Source: Herpetosiphon aurantiacus DSM 785
GTDB lineage: Bacteria; Chloroflexota; Chloroflexia; Chloroflexales; Herpetosiphonaceae
Reading direction: 5' to 3'
Length of the DNA stretch: 64,000 bases
Assembly (NCBI GenBank): GCA_000018565.1
Contig: CP000875.1
Location: forward strand, 1,069,199 to 1,133,198
In this document: one piece after another, positions 53,228 to 61,314 of the stretch
How positions within the stretch are numbered: the stretch's first letter is position 1
Layout of the letters: each line of letters starts with the position of its first letter
Notes under the pieces: generated by a model
What the model saw: the letters and a program-made list of their open reading frames with translations, nothing else
The model's database searches: none
Told to the model about the DNA's origin: nothing
Program-made: the position numbers and the translations under genes

Positions 53228-53779
53228 ATGAGCGATAATCCATTTCTTGACCGATTTCGTGAGCAAAGCCGCACTTCAGGCAAAATAAAGCCACAAGCAC
53301 CCGCTTCCGACCCGAACGCCGACAGCGACAAACCTAAAAAAAGCCCATCGCTCACCGCTCAACGCGCAGGATCGATCGCCGAGCAACGCATTCAGGCGGC
53401 CATGGAAGATGGCATGTTTGATAATTTGCCAGGCGAAGGCCAACCAATCGATTTAAATGATGATATGTATATTCCTGCCGAGCTGCGCATGGCCTTTCGG
53501 GTGATGAAAGGCAGTCAACAAGGTGCGCCATGGGTTGCCTTGCAACACGATTATAATAATCATATCAATCGCTATCAGATTTGGTTGCGTAATAATCGTG
53601 AGACATGGGCCGTTACCAGCATTAATGAGCAAGAACGGTTGCGCCGAGAGTTACAAGTTTGGGTGCGTGATTTGAATACAATCATTCATCAACTTAATGC
53701 CATCGTGCCAAACGACAGCCTCCGCGTTGGTTTGGTGGTCTATGAGCGCGAATTGCGAGCCTTAGAAAGCGCCTTATAA
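53228..53779 (+). CDS. DUF1992 (DnaJ-C28-like) protein
   Basis: This is a 183-residue cytoplasmic protein. The first ~45 residues are polar and low in order. Residues ~48-120 match DUF1992, with AEQRIQAAMEDGMFDNLPGEGQPI. This domain is also in DNAJC28, without a J domain here. Function is unknown. A strong AAGGGGG precedes the start. It is followed 2 bp on by the CDF transporter gene, so the two form an operon. Confidence 0.88.
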   Translation: MSDNPFLDRFREQSRTSGKIKPQAPASDPNADSDKPKKSPSLTAQRAGSIAEQRIQAAMEDGMFDNLPGEGQPIDLNDDMYIPAELRMAFRVMKGSQQGAPWVALQHDYNNHINRYQIWLRNNRETWAVTSINEQERLRRELQVWVRDLNTIIHQLNAIVPNDSLRVGLVVYERELRALESAL

Positions 53780-53781
53780 CT

Positions 53782-54699
53782 ATGTTTAATGGGAAACAGC
53801 GCTATGCTTTATTATCAATTGTTGCAGCATGCGTAACGATTGGTTTGAAGTTTGGCGCTTATCTTTTGACCGGATCAATCGGGCTTTTTTCGGATGCGGC
53901 GGAATCGGTTGTCAACCTGATTGCAGCGATTATGGCTTTATGGATGCTGACGATTGCTATGCGTCCCCCCGATCATGACCATGCCTTTGGCCACTCCAAG
54001 GCTGAATATTTTGCCAGCGGCTTAGAGGGCATGTTAATTATGTTGGCTGCTGGCAGCATCATCTGGACAGCTTGGCCACGCGTGTTAAATCCAACTCCAA
54101 TAACGCGACTTGACCTTGGTTTAGGGCTTTCGATCTTTGCCACCGCGATCAACGGCGGTGTGGCGTGGATCATTATGCGAGCAGGCAAACGCTTACGCTC
54201 GATCACCTTGCAAGCCGATGCCCACCACCTATTTACTGATGTTTGGACGACGATTGGCGTAATTGGCGGAATTTTACTGACCAAATTATCGGGCTGGCTG
54301 GTGCTTGATCCGCTAATTGCGATCGCAGTTGCCCTCCACATTATCTGGATTGGCTTTCGGATTTTGCGTGAATCGGGCTATGGTTTGCTTGATAGTGCCT
54401 TGCCCGATGAAGATCAAGCGGTGATTGAAGATATTCTGTCGCGCTATCGCCAACGTGGCTTGCAATTCCATGCTTTGCGCACGCGGGTTGCTGGGCCGCG
54501 CCGTTTCATTTCATTGCATGTGCTAGTACCAGGCTCGTGGAGTGTCCAAAAAGGCCATGATGTCTGCGAAACGATTGAATTGGCAATTGCCGCCGCCCTA
54601 CCCGATAGCCATGCGATCACCCACCTTGAGCCACTCGAAGATCCCGCCGCCTGGGACGACGAAGGCCTTGATCGGGTCAATCACGAGCCAATCAGTTAG
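53782..54699 (+). CDS. Cation diffusion facilitator (CDF) metal efflux transporter
   Basis: This 305-residue antiporter of Zn/Mn/Fe-type cations has six TMs (~8-200). Metal-site segments are SDAAESVVNL in TM2, DHDHAFGHSKAEY in the loop and ADAHHLFTDVW in TM5. The C-terminal cytoplasmic domain (~210-295, FHALRTRVAGPRRFISLHV) is present. The TM2 site (D-A-A-E) differs from the canonical HxxxD, so the metal is uncertain, perhaps Fe or Mn. It is translationally linked to DUF1992. No metal regulator is adjacent. Confidence 0.92.
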   Translation: MFNGKQRYALLSIVAACVTIGLKFGAYLLTGSIGLFSDAAESVVNLIAAIMALWMLTIAMRPPDHDHAFGHSKAEYFASGLEGMLIMLAAGSIIWTAWPRVLNPTPITRLDLGLGLSIFATAINGGVAWIIMRAGKRLRSITLQADAHHLFTDVWTTIGVIGGILLTKLSGWLVLDPLIAIAVALHIIWIGFRILRESGYGLLDSALPDEDQAVIEDILSRYRQRGLQFHALRTRVAGPRRFISLHVLVPGSWSVQKGHDVCETIELAIAAALPDSHAITHLEPLEDPAAWDDEGLDRVNHEPIS

Positions 54700-54763
54700 T
54701 TTGTAGGTAGAGGATAATGCAGGTTTTAACAACGGCTGGATGCGATTCGCAGCCGATGCGCAT

Positions 54764-54875
54764 GCCCTCACCCCCTAGCCCCCTCTCCCGCCCAGCAGGC
54801 GAGGGGGAACTATACAATCATGATGGTTGGAACTCCCCTCGCCCGCCGCCGTGGGAGAGGGGTTGGGGTGAGGGA
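54764..54875. repeat. Cloverleaf-like palindromic repeat, copy 7
   Basis: The outer arms CCCTCACCCC and GGGGTGAGGG enclose CCCCCTCTCCCGCC/GGCGAGGGGG and CCCCTCGCCC/GGGAGAGGGG-like hairpins. It fills the gap between the CDF gene and the tRNA genes. Confidence 0.78.
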
Positions 54876-54944
54876 ACGCTCTATTTGCAAAAAAAACGAG
54901 TCTGTGGTAGTATATCCCCGTTGTCGCGAGGCAAGCAAAAACGC

Positions 54945-55021
54945 GGGCTCGTGGTGTAGCGGCCTAACATGCCACTCTGTCACAGTGGAGATCGGGGGTT
55001 CGAATCCCCTCGGGCCCGCCA
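54945..55021 (+). tRNA. tRNA-Asp (GTC), copy 1
   Basis: The acceptor stem GGGCTCG pairs with CGGGCCC, and discriminator G is followed by an encoded CCA. The anticodon loop CTGTCAC has GTC (Asp), and the T arm has GGTTCGAATCC. All arms fold. The second copy, 32 bp away, is identical. Confidence 0.97.
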
Positions 55022-55053
55022 ATTGAACTGCTAGCGCAACAACAACCTGATCG

Positions 55054-55130
55054 GGGCTCGTGGTGTAGCGGCCTAACATGCCACTCTGTCACAGTGGAGA
55101 TCGGGGGTTCGAATCCCCTCGGGCCCGCCA
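55054..55130 (+). tRNA. tRNA-Asp (GTC), copy 2
   Basis: It is identical to the copy at 54945-55021, including the encoded CCA, and separated by 32 bp. They are probably cotranscribed, with the terminator at 55135-55174 directly behind. Confidence 0.97.
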
Positions 55131-55134
55131 GACG

Positions 55135-55174
55135 ATACGGACGTAGAACACTCTACGTCCGTATTTTGTTTTAG
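55135..55174 (+). terminator. Rho-independent terminator of tRNA-Asp pair
   Basis: A perfect 13-bp stem (55135-55147 with 55152-55164) has an ACAC loop and is followed by TTTGTTTTAG. Confidence 0.95.
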
Positions 55175-55189
55175 CATTGCGAGGATGCT

Positions 55190-55525
55190 GTGCTCCGCAC
55201 AAAAATCCGTTTTATTGCAAGTTTGTGGCTTATGGCTGGGCTAATTGGCATTGCTGCGCTGGTTAATCTGCTGTGGCAGCCATTTTCATGGGCCTTGCTG
55301 TTGCAAACCATTGTCCATAGCTGCGTTGCCGGATTAATCGCGACCTATGGTTTGGCGGTTCGATCAACCCCAAACCACCATCATCGCTATCGCCGGAGCC
55401 TTGGCGATATGCTGGGCTTGCGCTTTAGCTGGATGCCTTGGCATGTTGCGCGTTTGGCCTATGGCTTGGTCTTAGTTGGCTGTGTGGCGGGGCTTGGGGT
55501 CGTTCTACTGGTTCTAATCGGCTAA
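55190..55525 (+). CDS. Small membrane protein of unknown function
   Basis: This 111-residue protein has three predicted membrane segments (~8-28, ~33-55, ~88-108) and a His-rich loop (NHHHRYRRS) between the second and third. It has no recognised domain. The start is GTG with GAGG 7 nt upstream. The His cluster may bind metal, but that is a guess. It lies between the tRNA terminator and a two-component system 55 bp downstream. Confidence 0.65.
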   Translation: MLRTKIRFIASLWLMAGLIGIAALVNLLWQPFSWALLLQTIVHSCVAGLIATYGLAVRSTPNHHHRYRRSLGDMLGLRFSWMPWHVARLAYGLVLVGCVAGLGVVLLVLIG

Positions 55526-55565
55526 AAACTATGGCTCAATCTTGGTTCATAAGATTGATGGTTGA

Positions 55566-55574
55566 TGATACAAT
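55566..55574 (+). promoter_or_regulatory. Extended -10 placing +1 at the kinase ATG
   Basis: TGATACAAT is a TGN-extended -10. The expected transcript start is at 55581, the first base of the ATG, implying a leaderless message. No ribosome site precedes it. Confidence 0.5.
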
Positions 55575-55580
55575 ACTGCT

Positions 55581-56621
55581 ATGCGACGGATACCACTGAT
55601 TTACCAGATTTTAATCGGCAATAGTGCAATAGTTTGTTTGGGCGCAATCGCTGGCACGGCGATCACACGCCGCTTAGCAACGACCGAAGGCTTGACCTTA
55701 ACGGTTGTTTTTTCGTTGATCGGGGTTGTGCTGAGTGTTGCAGTCAATTATGCAGTTTTGCGCGTAGCACTACGCCCGCTCACCAATCTGCAAATTGCCG
55801 CCGAGCGCGTGACCGACGGCGATTTGAGCGTGCGTGTGCCCCAGCCCAGTGCTGGCGATACCCAAATTGCCCAACTTTCGCAAGCTTTCAATGCAATGCT
55901 TGACCAAGTTGAGGATGACACTCGCGCCATCGAGCGTTCACGCGCCTTGACCGAGCGCCTAACCCAGCAAGTGATCAACGCGCAAGAAGAAGAACGGCGG
56001 CGGATCGCCCGTGAATTGCACGACGATACGGCGCAAGCCTTGGCAACCTTGGTGATCTATGCTGAAACTGCCGCGCAAAATCCCCAAGCCCAAGCGGTGC
56101 GCGAACGGCTGATTGGCTTGCGCGATTTGGCTGGTACGACCCTCGAAGGCGTGCGCACGATCATCGCCGATTTACGTCCATCGCAGCTTGATGACCTTGG
56201 TTTGGCCGCCGCCGTGCGTGCTCAAGCCGCCGAACGTTTAGCCCATCGCGGAATTCGGGTTGATGTGCAAGTTCGTGGCGAGGAGCGCCGCCTCCCATCA
56301 GCCGTCGAAACCGCGCTCTATCGCATGCTGCAAGAAGCATTTAGCAATATTGTGAAACATGCCCAAGCCTCGTATGTCGAGGTCGATATCGACCTAACTA
56401 ATCCCAAAATTGTACGAGCGCGGGTTGAAGATAATGGCGTTGGCTTTGACCCCAATACAATTAACCCTGAACGTGATGGCCGTGGAGTTGGCATGTTTGG
56501 GATGTATGAGCGGGTCAATCTTCTCGGTGGAACGATGGCGATCGATAGTGCACCTAGCATTGGCACTGAATTAACGATCACAGTTCCCTTGGAGCCAGCA
56601 ACCCAAGCCAGCGCCGCCTAA
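55581..56621 (+). CDS. NarL-type sensor histidine kinase (HAMP-HisKA_3)
   Basis: This 346-residue membrane kinase has two TMs at ~5-28 and ~38-62 with almost no external loop. A HAMP follows (~62-115, RPLTNLQIAAERVTDGDLSV), then HisKA_3 with phosphoacceptor His147 in ARELHDDTAQALA. The HATPase has QEAFSNIVKHAQ and DNGVGFDPN. It probably senses within the membrane or an internal signal. Its response regulator gene starts 11 bp downstream. The ATG lies where transcription is predicted to begin, with no ribosome site, which suggests leaderless translation. Confidence 0.93.
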   Translation: MRRIPLIYQILIGNSAIVCLGAIAGTAITRRLATTEGLTLTVVFSLIGVVLSVAVNYAVLRVALRPLTNLQIAAERVTDGDLSVRVPQPSAGDTQIAQLSQAFNAMLDQVEDDTRAIERSRALTERLTQQVINAQEEERRRIARELHDDTAQALATLVIYAETAAQNPQAQAVRERLIGLRDLAGTTLEGVRTIIADLRPSQLDDLGLAAAVRAQAAERLAHRGIRVDVQVRGEERRLPSAVETALYRMLQEAFSNIVKHAQASYVEVDIDLTNPKIVRARVEDNGVGFDPNTINPERDGRGVGMFGMYERVNLLGGTMAIDSAPSIGTELTITVPLEPATQASAA

Positions 56622-56632
56622 AGGATTGTGCT

Positions 56633-57274
56633 ATGGCAATTGCCGAAATAACAATTTTATTGGCCGATGACCACGCTGTGATGCGTGATGGTGTGCGCAT
56701 GGTTTTGGAAGCTCAGCCCGATTTTCGGGTGATTGGCACTGCCAACGATGGAACAGAGGCGGTTGATCTGGCTGATGCCCTGCATCCCGATTTAGCAGTG
56801 TTGGATATTGCGATGCCTGGCATGAATGGCTTGGCCGCCGCCCGCGAGATTCGTAGTCGCTCGCCCGAAACCAAAGTGATTTTTTTGAGTATGCACGAAG
56901 GCGAGGAATATCTCAAGGAAGCTTTGCGAGCTGGCGCAACTGGCTATGTGCTCAAACGTGCTGCTGCGACCGAGCTAGTTTCAGCGATCCGCGCTGTGCA
57001 ACGTGGCGATTCATACCTCGACCCCGCTTTGATTGCCAAACTCAACCAGTTGGGTGATAGCGATACCGTCAAGCTAGCCGATCTCACTGATCGCGAATTA
57101 GAGGTTTTGAAATTGGTTGCTGAGGGCTTGACCAATCGTCAAATTGCCGCCCAATTAGTCATTAGCGTAAAAACTGTGCAAAGCCATCGCACCAATATTA
57201 TGGAAAAGCTTGATTTGCATGATCGCACCGATCTGGTTAAGTATGCAATTCGCCGTGGCATGATCGAACCCTAA
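56633..57274 (+). CDS. NarL/FixJ-family response regulator
   Basis: This 213-residue regulator has a receiver domain at ~8-125 with Asp58 (VLDIAMPG), then a LuxR-type HTH at ~150-210 (LTDRELEVLKLVAEGLTNRQ, VISVKTVQSHRTNIMEKL). It pairs with the kinase 11 bp upstream. Target genes are unknown. Confidence 0.96.
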   Translation: MAIAEITILLADDHAVMRDGVRMVLEAQPDFRVIGTANDGTEAVDLADALHPDLAVLDIAMPGMNGLAAAREIRSRSPETKVIFLSMHEGEEYLKEALRAGATGYVLKRAAATELVSAIRAVQRGDSYLDPALIAKLNQLGDSDTVKLADLTDRELEVLKLVAEGLTNRQIAAQLVISVKTVQSHRTNIMEKLDLHDRTDLVKYAIRRGMIEP

Positions 57275-57314
57275 ACCTACGCCGAGAGATGAGAGATTAA
57301 GGTTGCCCACCAGC

Positions 57315-57355
57315 AGCACTAGTAACTTGACATATCGATACTCTAGTGCTATTGT
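57315..57355 (+). promoter_or_regulatory. Promoter of MFS gene with inverted repeat
   Basis: TTGACA (57327-57332), a 17-bp spacer and TATTGT (57350-57355) form a good promoter. AGCACTAG (57315-57322) and CTAGTGCT (57343-57350) flank the -35 as an 8-bp inverted repeat, possible operator half-sites. Confidence 0.6.
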
Positions 57356-57634
57356 AGCGCCGACATAACGGCTTTAAGTGAAATTTAACTTCTGCATCAA
57401 CCACCCATCCTTCACACTCCATACCTGATGCCCAACCTTGCTGAATTGCTCCGCGCAGAGCATTCAAAAACCAAGCTGTTATGCCAAACATCCCCAATCT
57501 GGCTTCCGTTAATCGAGGAGGTGTATGGATTTTCGCTTGGAAGGATATCCCCGTTAATCTCCCCATCGAATGTTCGCTGTCTAGGGCACACACAATTTGG
57601 GTTGAATTTGTTGTTGCAATGAAGGAGCAACACG
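57356..57634 (+). other. Long untranslated leader of the MFS gene
   Basis: About 280 bp lie between the promoter and the MFS ATG. I see no convincing gene; the 64-codon frame at 57428 lacks a ribosome site. GGAG at 57623-57626 serves the MFS gene. It could hold a leader RNA, but I recognise no known riboswitch. Confidence 0.4.
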
Positions 57635-59080
57635 ATGTCAAACACACCCATGCCATCACAGCATTCCACCGTTGTCTCGCAATCCACAATTTGGAAGGTC
57701 ATCATTGCATCGGCTTTGGGTACCATGATTGAATGGTACGATTTCTACATTTTTGGCAGTCTTGCTGCGGTCATTGCGACAAATTTCTATCAGTCGGGCA
57801 ACGAAACGGCGGCCTTGCTGGAAACCTTTGCCACCTTTGGGGCGGGCTTTGCGGCGCGACCGTTCGGGGCACTGGTGTTTGGGCGCATTGGCGATATTGT
57901 TGGGCGCAAATATGCCTTTTTGGTCACGTTGCTGATCATGGGCGGCGCAACCACGGTCATTGGGATTTTGCCCACCTATGCCTCAATTGGCATCCTCGCC
58001 CCGATCATTTTGGTGATTATTCGGATCATCCAAGGTTTGGCGCTTGGTGGTGAATATGGCGGTGCGGCGGTCTATGTCGCTGAACATGTTCCCGACCATA
58101 AGCGCGGTTTTTACACCAGTTTTATTCAAATTACCGCCACGCTTGGCTTATTTATCTCGTTGCTGGTAATTTTGATTGTACGAACCTCGATGAGCAAGGC
58201 AGCCTTTGATAGCTGGGGCTGGCGGATTCCCTTCTTGCTCTCAATTGTCTTGGTGGGTGTTTCAGTCTACATTCGCTCGAAGATGAGTGAATCGCCGTTG
58301 TTTACCAAACTCAAACATGCAGGCAAAACCTCGAAAGCTCCGCTTAAAGATAGTTTTGGCAATCGGCGCAATTGGAAAGTGATTTTGACGGTGTTGTTTG
58401 GAGCCGCTGCGGGTCAAGCAGTAATCTGGTATACCGCTCAATTTTACGTGAACTCGTGGCTCAAAACCCAAGCCAAAGTGCCAGCTAACACCGTTGATAC
58501 AATCGTGGCGATTGCTTTGTTCTTAGGCATGCCGTTTTTCGTCGTCATGGGAGCGCTTTCAGATAAATGGGGGCGCAAAACGGTGATGATGGCAGGCAAT
58601 TTAATCGGTGCAATTGCGATTTATCCCGCCTTTATGGCCCTGAAAGCGGCGGCTGGTCCAATTACTCCGGCGGTTCTCGATGAAGCTGGAAAGGTTATCA
58701 CGCCTGCGGTCGCCAACAATCCTAACACCGTTCTACTCACCTTGATCATTTTTGGGTTGGTGTTGTGTGTTTGTATGGTGTATGGCCCGATTGCGGCCTT
58801 TTTGGTGGAATCGTTTCCTGCCAAAATTCGCTATACCTCGGTTTCACTGCCCTATCATGTTGGCAACGGCTACTTTGGCGGTTGGTTGCCCTTTATCGCC
58901 ACAGCAGTGGTTAGTAGTACCGGCAATATCTATGCTGGCCTATGGTTTCCAATTGCCATCGCTTTGTTGACCTTTGTGGTTGGGATGGTCTTGCTCAAGG
59001 AAACCAAGGATAATTCGCTGCATGAAGAGGCTAGCGATAACCCAATGGCGACTGAAATGGATTTAATTGCCCAATCATAA
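57635..59080 (+). CDS. MFS transporter, metabolite:H+ symporter (MHS) type
   Basis: This is a 481-residue permease with 12 predicted TMs. MHS hallmarks are visible: GTMIEWYDFYIFGSLA at TM1, ARPFGALVFGRIGDIVGRK at the TM2-3 loop, and IRIIQGLALGGEYGGAAVY at TM4. PHPCS-like relatives carry dicarboxylates, betaine, proline or shikimate; the substrate cannot be told. A ~45-residue insertion (~330-375) has AAGPITPAVLDEAGKVITPA. GGAG precedes the ATG, which follows a long leader and consensus promoter. It is the only gene of its unit. Confidence 0.93.
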   Translation: MSNTPMPSQHSTVVSQSTIWKVIIASALGTMIEWYDFYIFGSLAAVIATNFYQSGNETAALLETFATFGAGFAARPFGALVFGRIGDIVGRKYAFLVTLLIMGGATTVIGILPTYASIGILAPIILVIIRIIQGLALGGEYGGAAVYVAEHVPDHKRGFYTSFIQITATLGLFISLLVILIVRTSMSKAAFDSWGWRIPFLLSIVLVGVSVYIRSKMSESPLFTKLKHAGKTSKAPLKDSFGNRRNWKVILTVLFGAAAGQAVIWYTAQFYVNSWLKTQAKVPANTVDTIVAIALFLGMPFFVVMGALSDKWGRKTVMMAGNLIGAIAIYPAFMALKAAAGPITPAVLDEAGKVITPAVANNPNTVLLTLIIFGLVLCVCMVYGPIAAFLVESFPAKIRYTSVSLPYHVGNGYFGGWLPFIATAVVSSTGNIYAGLWFPIAIALLTFVVGMVLLKETKDNSLHEEASDNPMATEMDLIAQS

Positions 59081-59143
59081 TTATTGGAATAGCTTTTTCT
59101 CTTTCGCATGCCCATTTCCAACGGGCAATCACTCGATCGAACG

Positions 59144-59172
59144 CCCTTCTCCCACCAAGTGGGAGAAGGGTT
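59144..59172. terminator. Hairpin between convergent genes
   Basis: A perfect 12-bp stem (59144-59155 with 59159-59170) has a CAA loop. There is no long T-run. It sits between the MFS gene and the GGDEF-EAL gene and may serve both. Confidence 0.7.
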
Positions 59173-59188
59173 GATACTGCAAGTCTCC

Positions 59189-61303
59189 CTAGTGAGCAAC
59201 TTTGGCATTCAGTGGAACCGGGACCATTACTGTGCCTTGGGCAAAGTTGCGAATTAATACCCGCGCCTCTTCTGGTGGTAATGCTTTGGAATACCACCAG
59301 CCTTGACCAAAATCGCAACCCATTTCGATCAACATCTGGGCAGTTTGGGCATCTTCCACGCCCTCAGCGACCACGGCACAACCCAACGATCGTGCCATCA
59401 AGCTAATTAACTGGGCGATTGAGTGCTTGCTGGCTCCGCTTTCGGGCTGAATAAACGTCCGATCAATCTTTAAAACATCGATTGGGGCACTATGCAACAA
59501 ACTGAGCGAGGCATAACCAGTGCCAAAATCATCGATATGCACTTGCACGCCCAAATCATGCAATTCGTGCATCACTTCGACCGCACGATTACTTTGCATC
59601 ATCACGCCTTCTGTAATTTCGGCGCACAAATGCCGTGCAGGCATGCCAGTTTCAGCTAAAATGCTTTGAACTTGCTGAATCAGATTGGCTTGGAAAAATT
59701 GGCGATGGGTAAAATTAACGCTCAATTCCAAGGGTGGATGAAACTGAAATTCGTTTTGCCAAGCACAAATTTGTTGGCACGATTCGCGTAACAACTTCCA
59801 GCCAATTTGGGCTAAAATCCCAGTTTCTTCGGCAATGGCAAAAAACGAGGCTGGGCCAATCACGCCTTGAGTTGGGTGATTCCAACGCAACAACGCCTCA
59901 AAGCCCGATAACTCGCCCGTGGCTAGTTTGATAATTGGCTGATAGTGCAAGCACAATTCGTCACGCTCAACTGCGCGGCGTAATTCGACCTCAAGTTGCA
60001 ATGTACGCAAGGCCTCAACATGCATCTCTTCGTCAAAGACGGCGCGACAACCACGACCTTGCGATTTAGCCCGATACATCGCGCTATCCACATCGCGCAA
60101 CACTTCGTGATAATGCTTGTAATGATCGTCAATCACCACAATTCCAATGCTGGCTGCGGTAAACACTTTATAGCCATCAATATGATATGGCTCGGCAACC
60201 ACACTTAATAAACGATCGGTAACTCGTAGAACATCATGGATATCATTAACGCCATCAAGCAAAATGGTAAATTCATCGCCGCCCAGCCGTGCTACTAAAT
60301 CATGGGAGCGAATACAACGCTCTAAGCGTTGACCAACTTGAATTAATAATTTGTCGCCAACAATATGGCCTAAACTATCATTGATAATCTTGAATCGATC
60401 AAGATCGATAAATAGTACGGCATGATGATGGTGTAAATGATAATGATCAAGAATATATTGCAAACGATTGATAAAAACATTCCGATTGGCCAAGCCAGTT
60501 AGGGCATCGTGCAAGGCTTGATGGCGAATATGCTCCTCAGCTGCATCAAGATCGCGCATATCACGCAGCACTAAGACAATTCCAGCAATCGCTTCATCTT
60601 CTTCGCGAATTTGCGAAATACTTGGCGCAACCACAAATTTAGCTTGATCGTTCACCAGAATCTGGCGTGGTAATAACATATGATGATTAGCTTGTTGGAT
60701 TAAATAGGGCAAATCAAATTGATAGGTTATTTTGGTTTCGCGATCAAGGAGCTGAACTACATCGCCTATAAATTGGCCAATTAATGCATCATTCGGTCGA
60801 TTTAACAAGCTACTGGCGGTCGGATTGGCAAATTTAATCAAGCCATAGATATCTGTTGTAATAATTGCATCATCAACGCTGTTTAAGGTGCTTGAATATA
60901 AACGTTCCATGCGCCGCAAGCGCTGATCCACGCGATGGCGATACAAACCCATTTCGATGGCACTCAGCAAATCACGATCTTCAAATGGTTTGACCAAGTA
61001 GGCATACGGTTCGGTTGCCTTGGCGCGACTCAAGGTTTCCGAGTCAGAGTAGGCGGTAAGATAAATAATCGGCAAGCCATAACGTTTTTGAATCTGTTCG
61101 GCAGTGCTGATGCCATCAAGTTGGCCTTGCAAGTGAATGTCCATCACGATCAAATCGGGGCATTGTTCGGCAATAAATTCGAGCGCGGCCTCACCGCAAC
61201 TAAAACTGCCAATCACGTTATAGCCCGCCGCCTTGAGTGCTTGCGCCATATCCAAGGCCACAATTACTTCATCTTCAACAATGACAATGCTTGCTTTACT
61301 CAT
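59189..61303 (-). CDS. Response regulator with PAS, GGDEF and EAL (c-di-GMP turnover)
   Basis: This is a 704-residue cytoplasmic protein. The receiver domain (~5-120) has phosphoacceptor Asp55, PAS is at ~135-260, and GGDEF at ~265-430 has RLGGDEF intact and an upstream RSHD I-site. EAL at ~440-690 has EALLRWNHP, HIDDFGTGYAS, LKIDRTF and AEGVEDA. Both enzymes look active, so it can make and degrade c-di-GMP, with output set by phosphorylation and PAS input. It lies 11 bp after the kinase gene at 61315, its probable phosphodonor. Confidence 0.94.
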   Translation of the reverse strand: MSKASIVIVEDEVIVALDMAQALKAAGYNVIGSFSCGEAALEFIAEQCPDLIVMDIHLQGQLDGISTAEQIQKRYGLPIIYLTAYSDSETLSRAKATEPYAYLVKPFEDRDLLSAIEMGLYRHRVDQRLRRMERLYSSTLNSVDDAIITTDIYGLIKFANPTASSLLNRPNDALIGQFIGDVVQLLDRETKITYQFDLPYLIQQANHHMLLPRQILVNDQAKFVVAPSISQIREEDEAIAGIVLVLRDMRDLDAAEEHIRHQALHDALTGLANRNVFINRLQYILDHYHLHHHHAVLFIDLDRFKIINDSLGHIVGDKLLIQVGQRLERCIRSHDLVARLGGDEFTILLDGVNDIHDVLRVTDRLLSVVAEPYHIDGYKVFTAASIGIVVIDDHYKHYHEVLRDVDSAMYRAKSQGRGCRAVFDEEMHVEALRTLQLEVELRRAVERDELCLHYQPIIKLATGELSGFEALLRWNHPTQGVIGPASFFAIAEETGILAQIGWKLLRESCQQICAWQNEFQFHPPLELSVNFTHRQFFQANLIQQVQSILAETGMPARHLCAEITEGVMMQSNRAVEVMHELHDLGVQVHIDDFGTGYASLSLLHSAPIDVLKIDRTFIQPESGASKHSIAQLISLMARSLGCAVVAEGVEDAQTAQMLIEMGCDFGQGWWYSKALPPEEARVLIRNFAQGTVMVPVPLNAKVAH

Positions 61304-61314
61304 ATGCTGGTCCT

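Noticed and set aside
57428-57622. 64-codon frame before the MFS gene
   Set aside because: It has no ribosome site, no recognisable domain and lies in a leader region.
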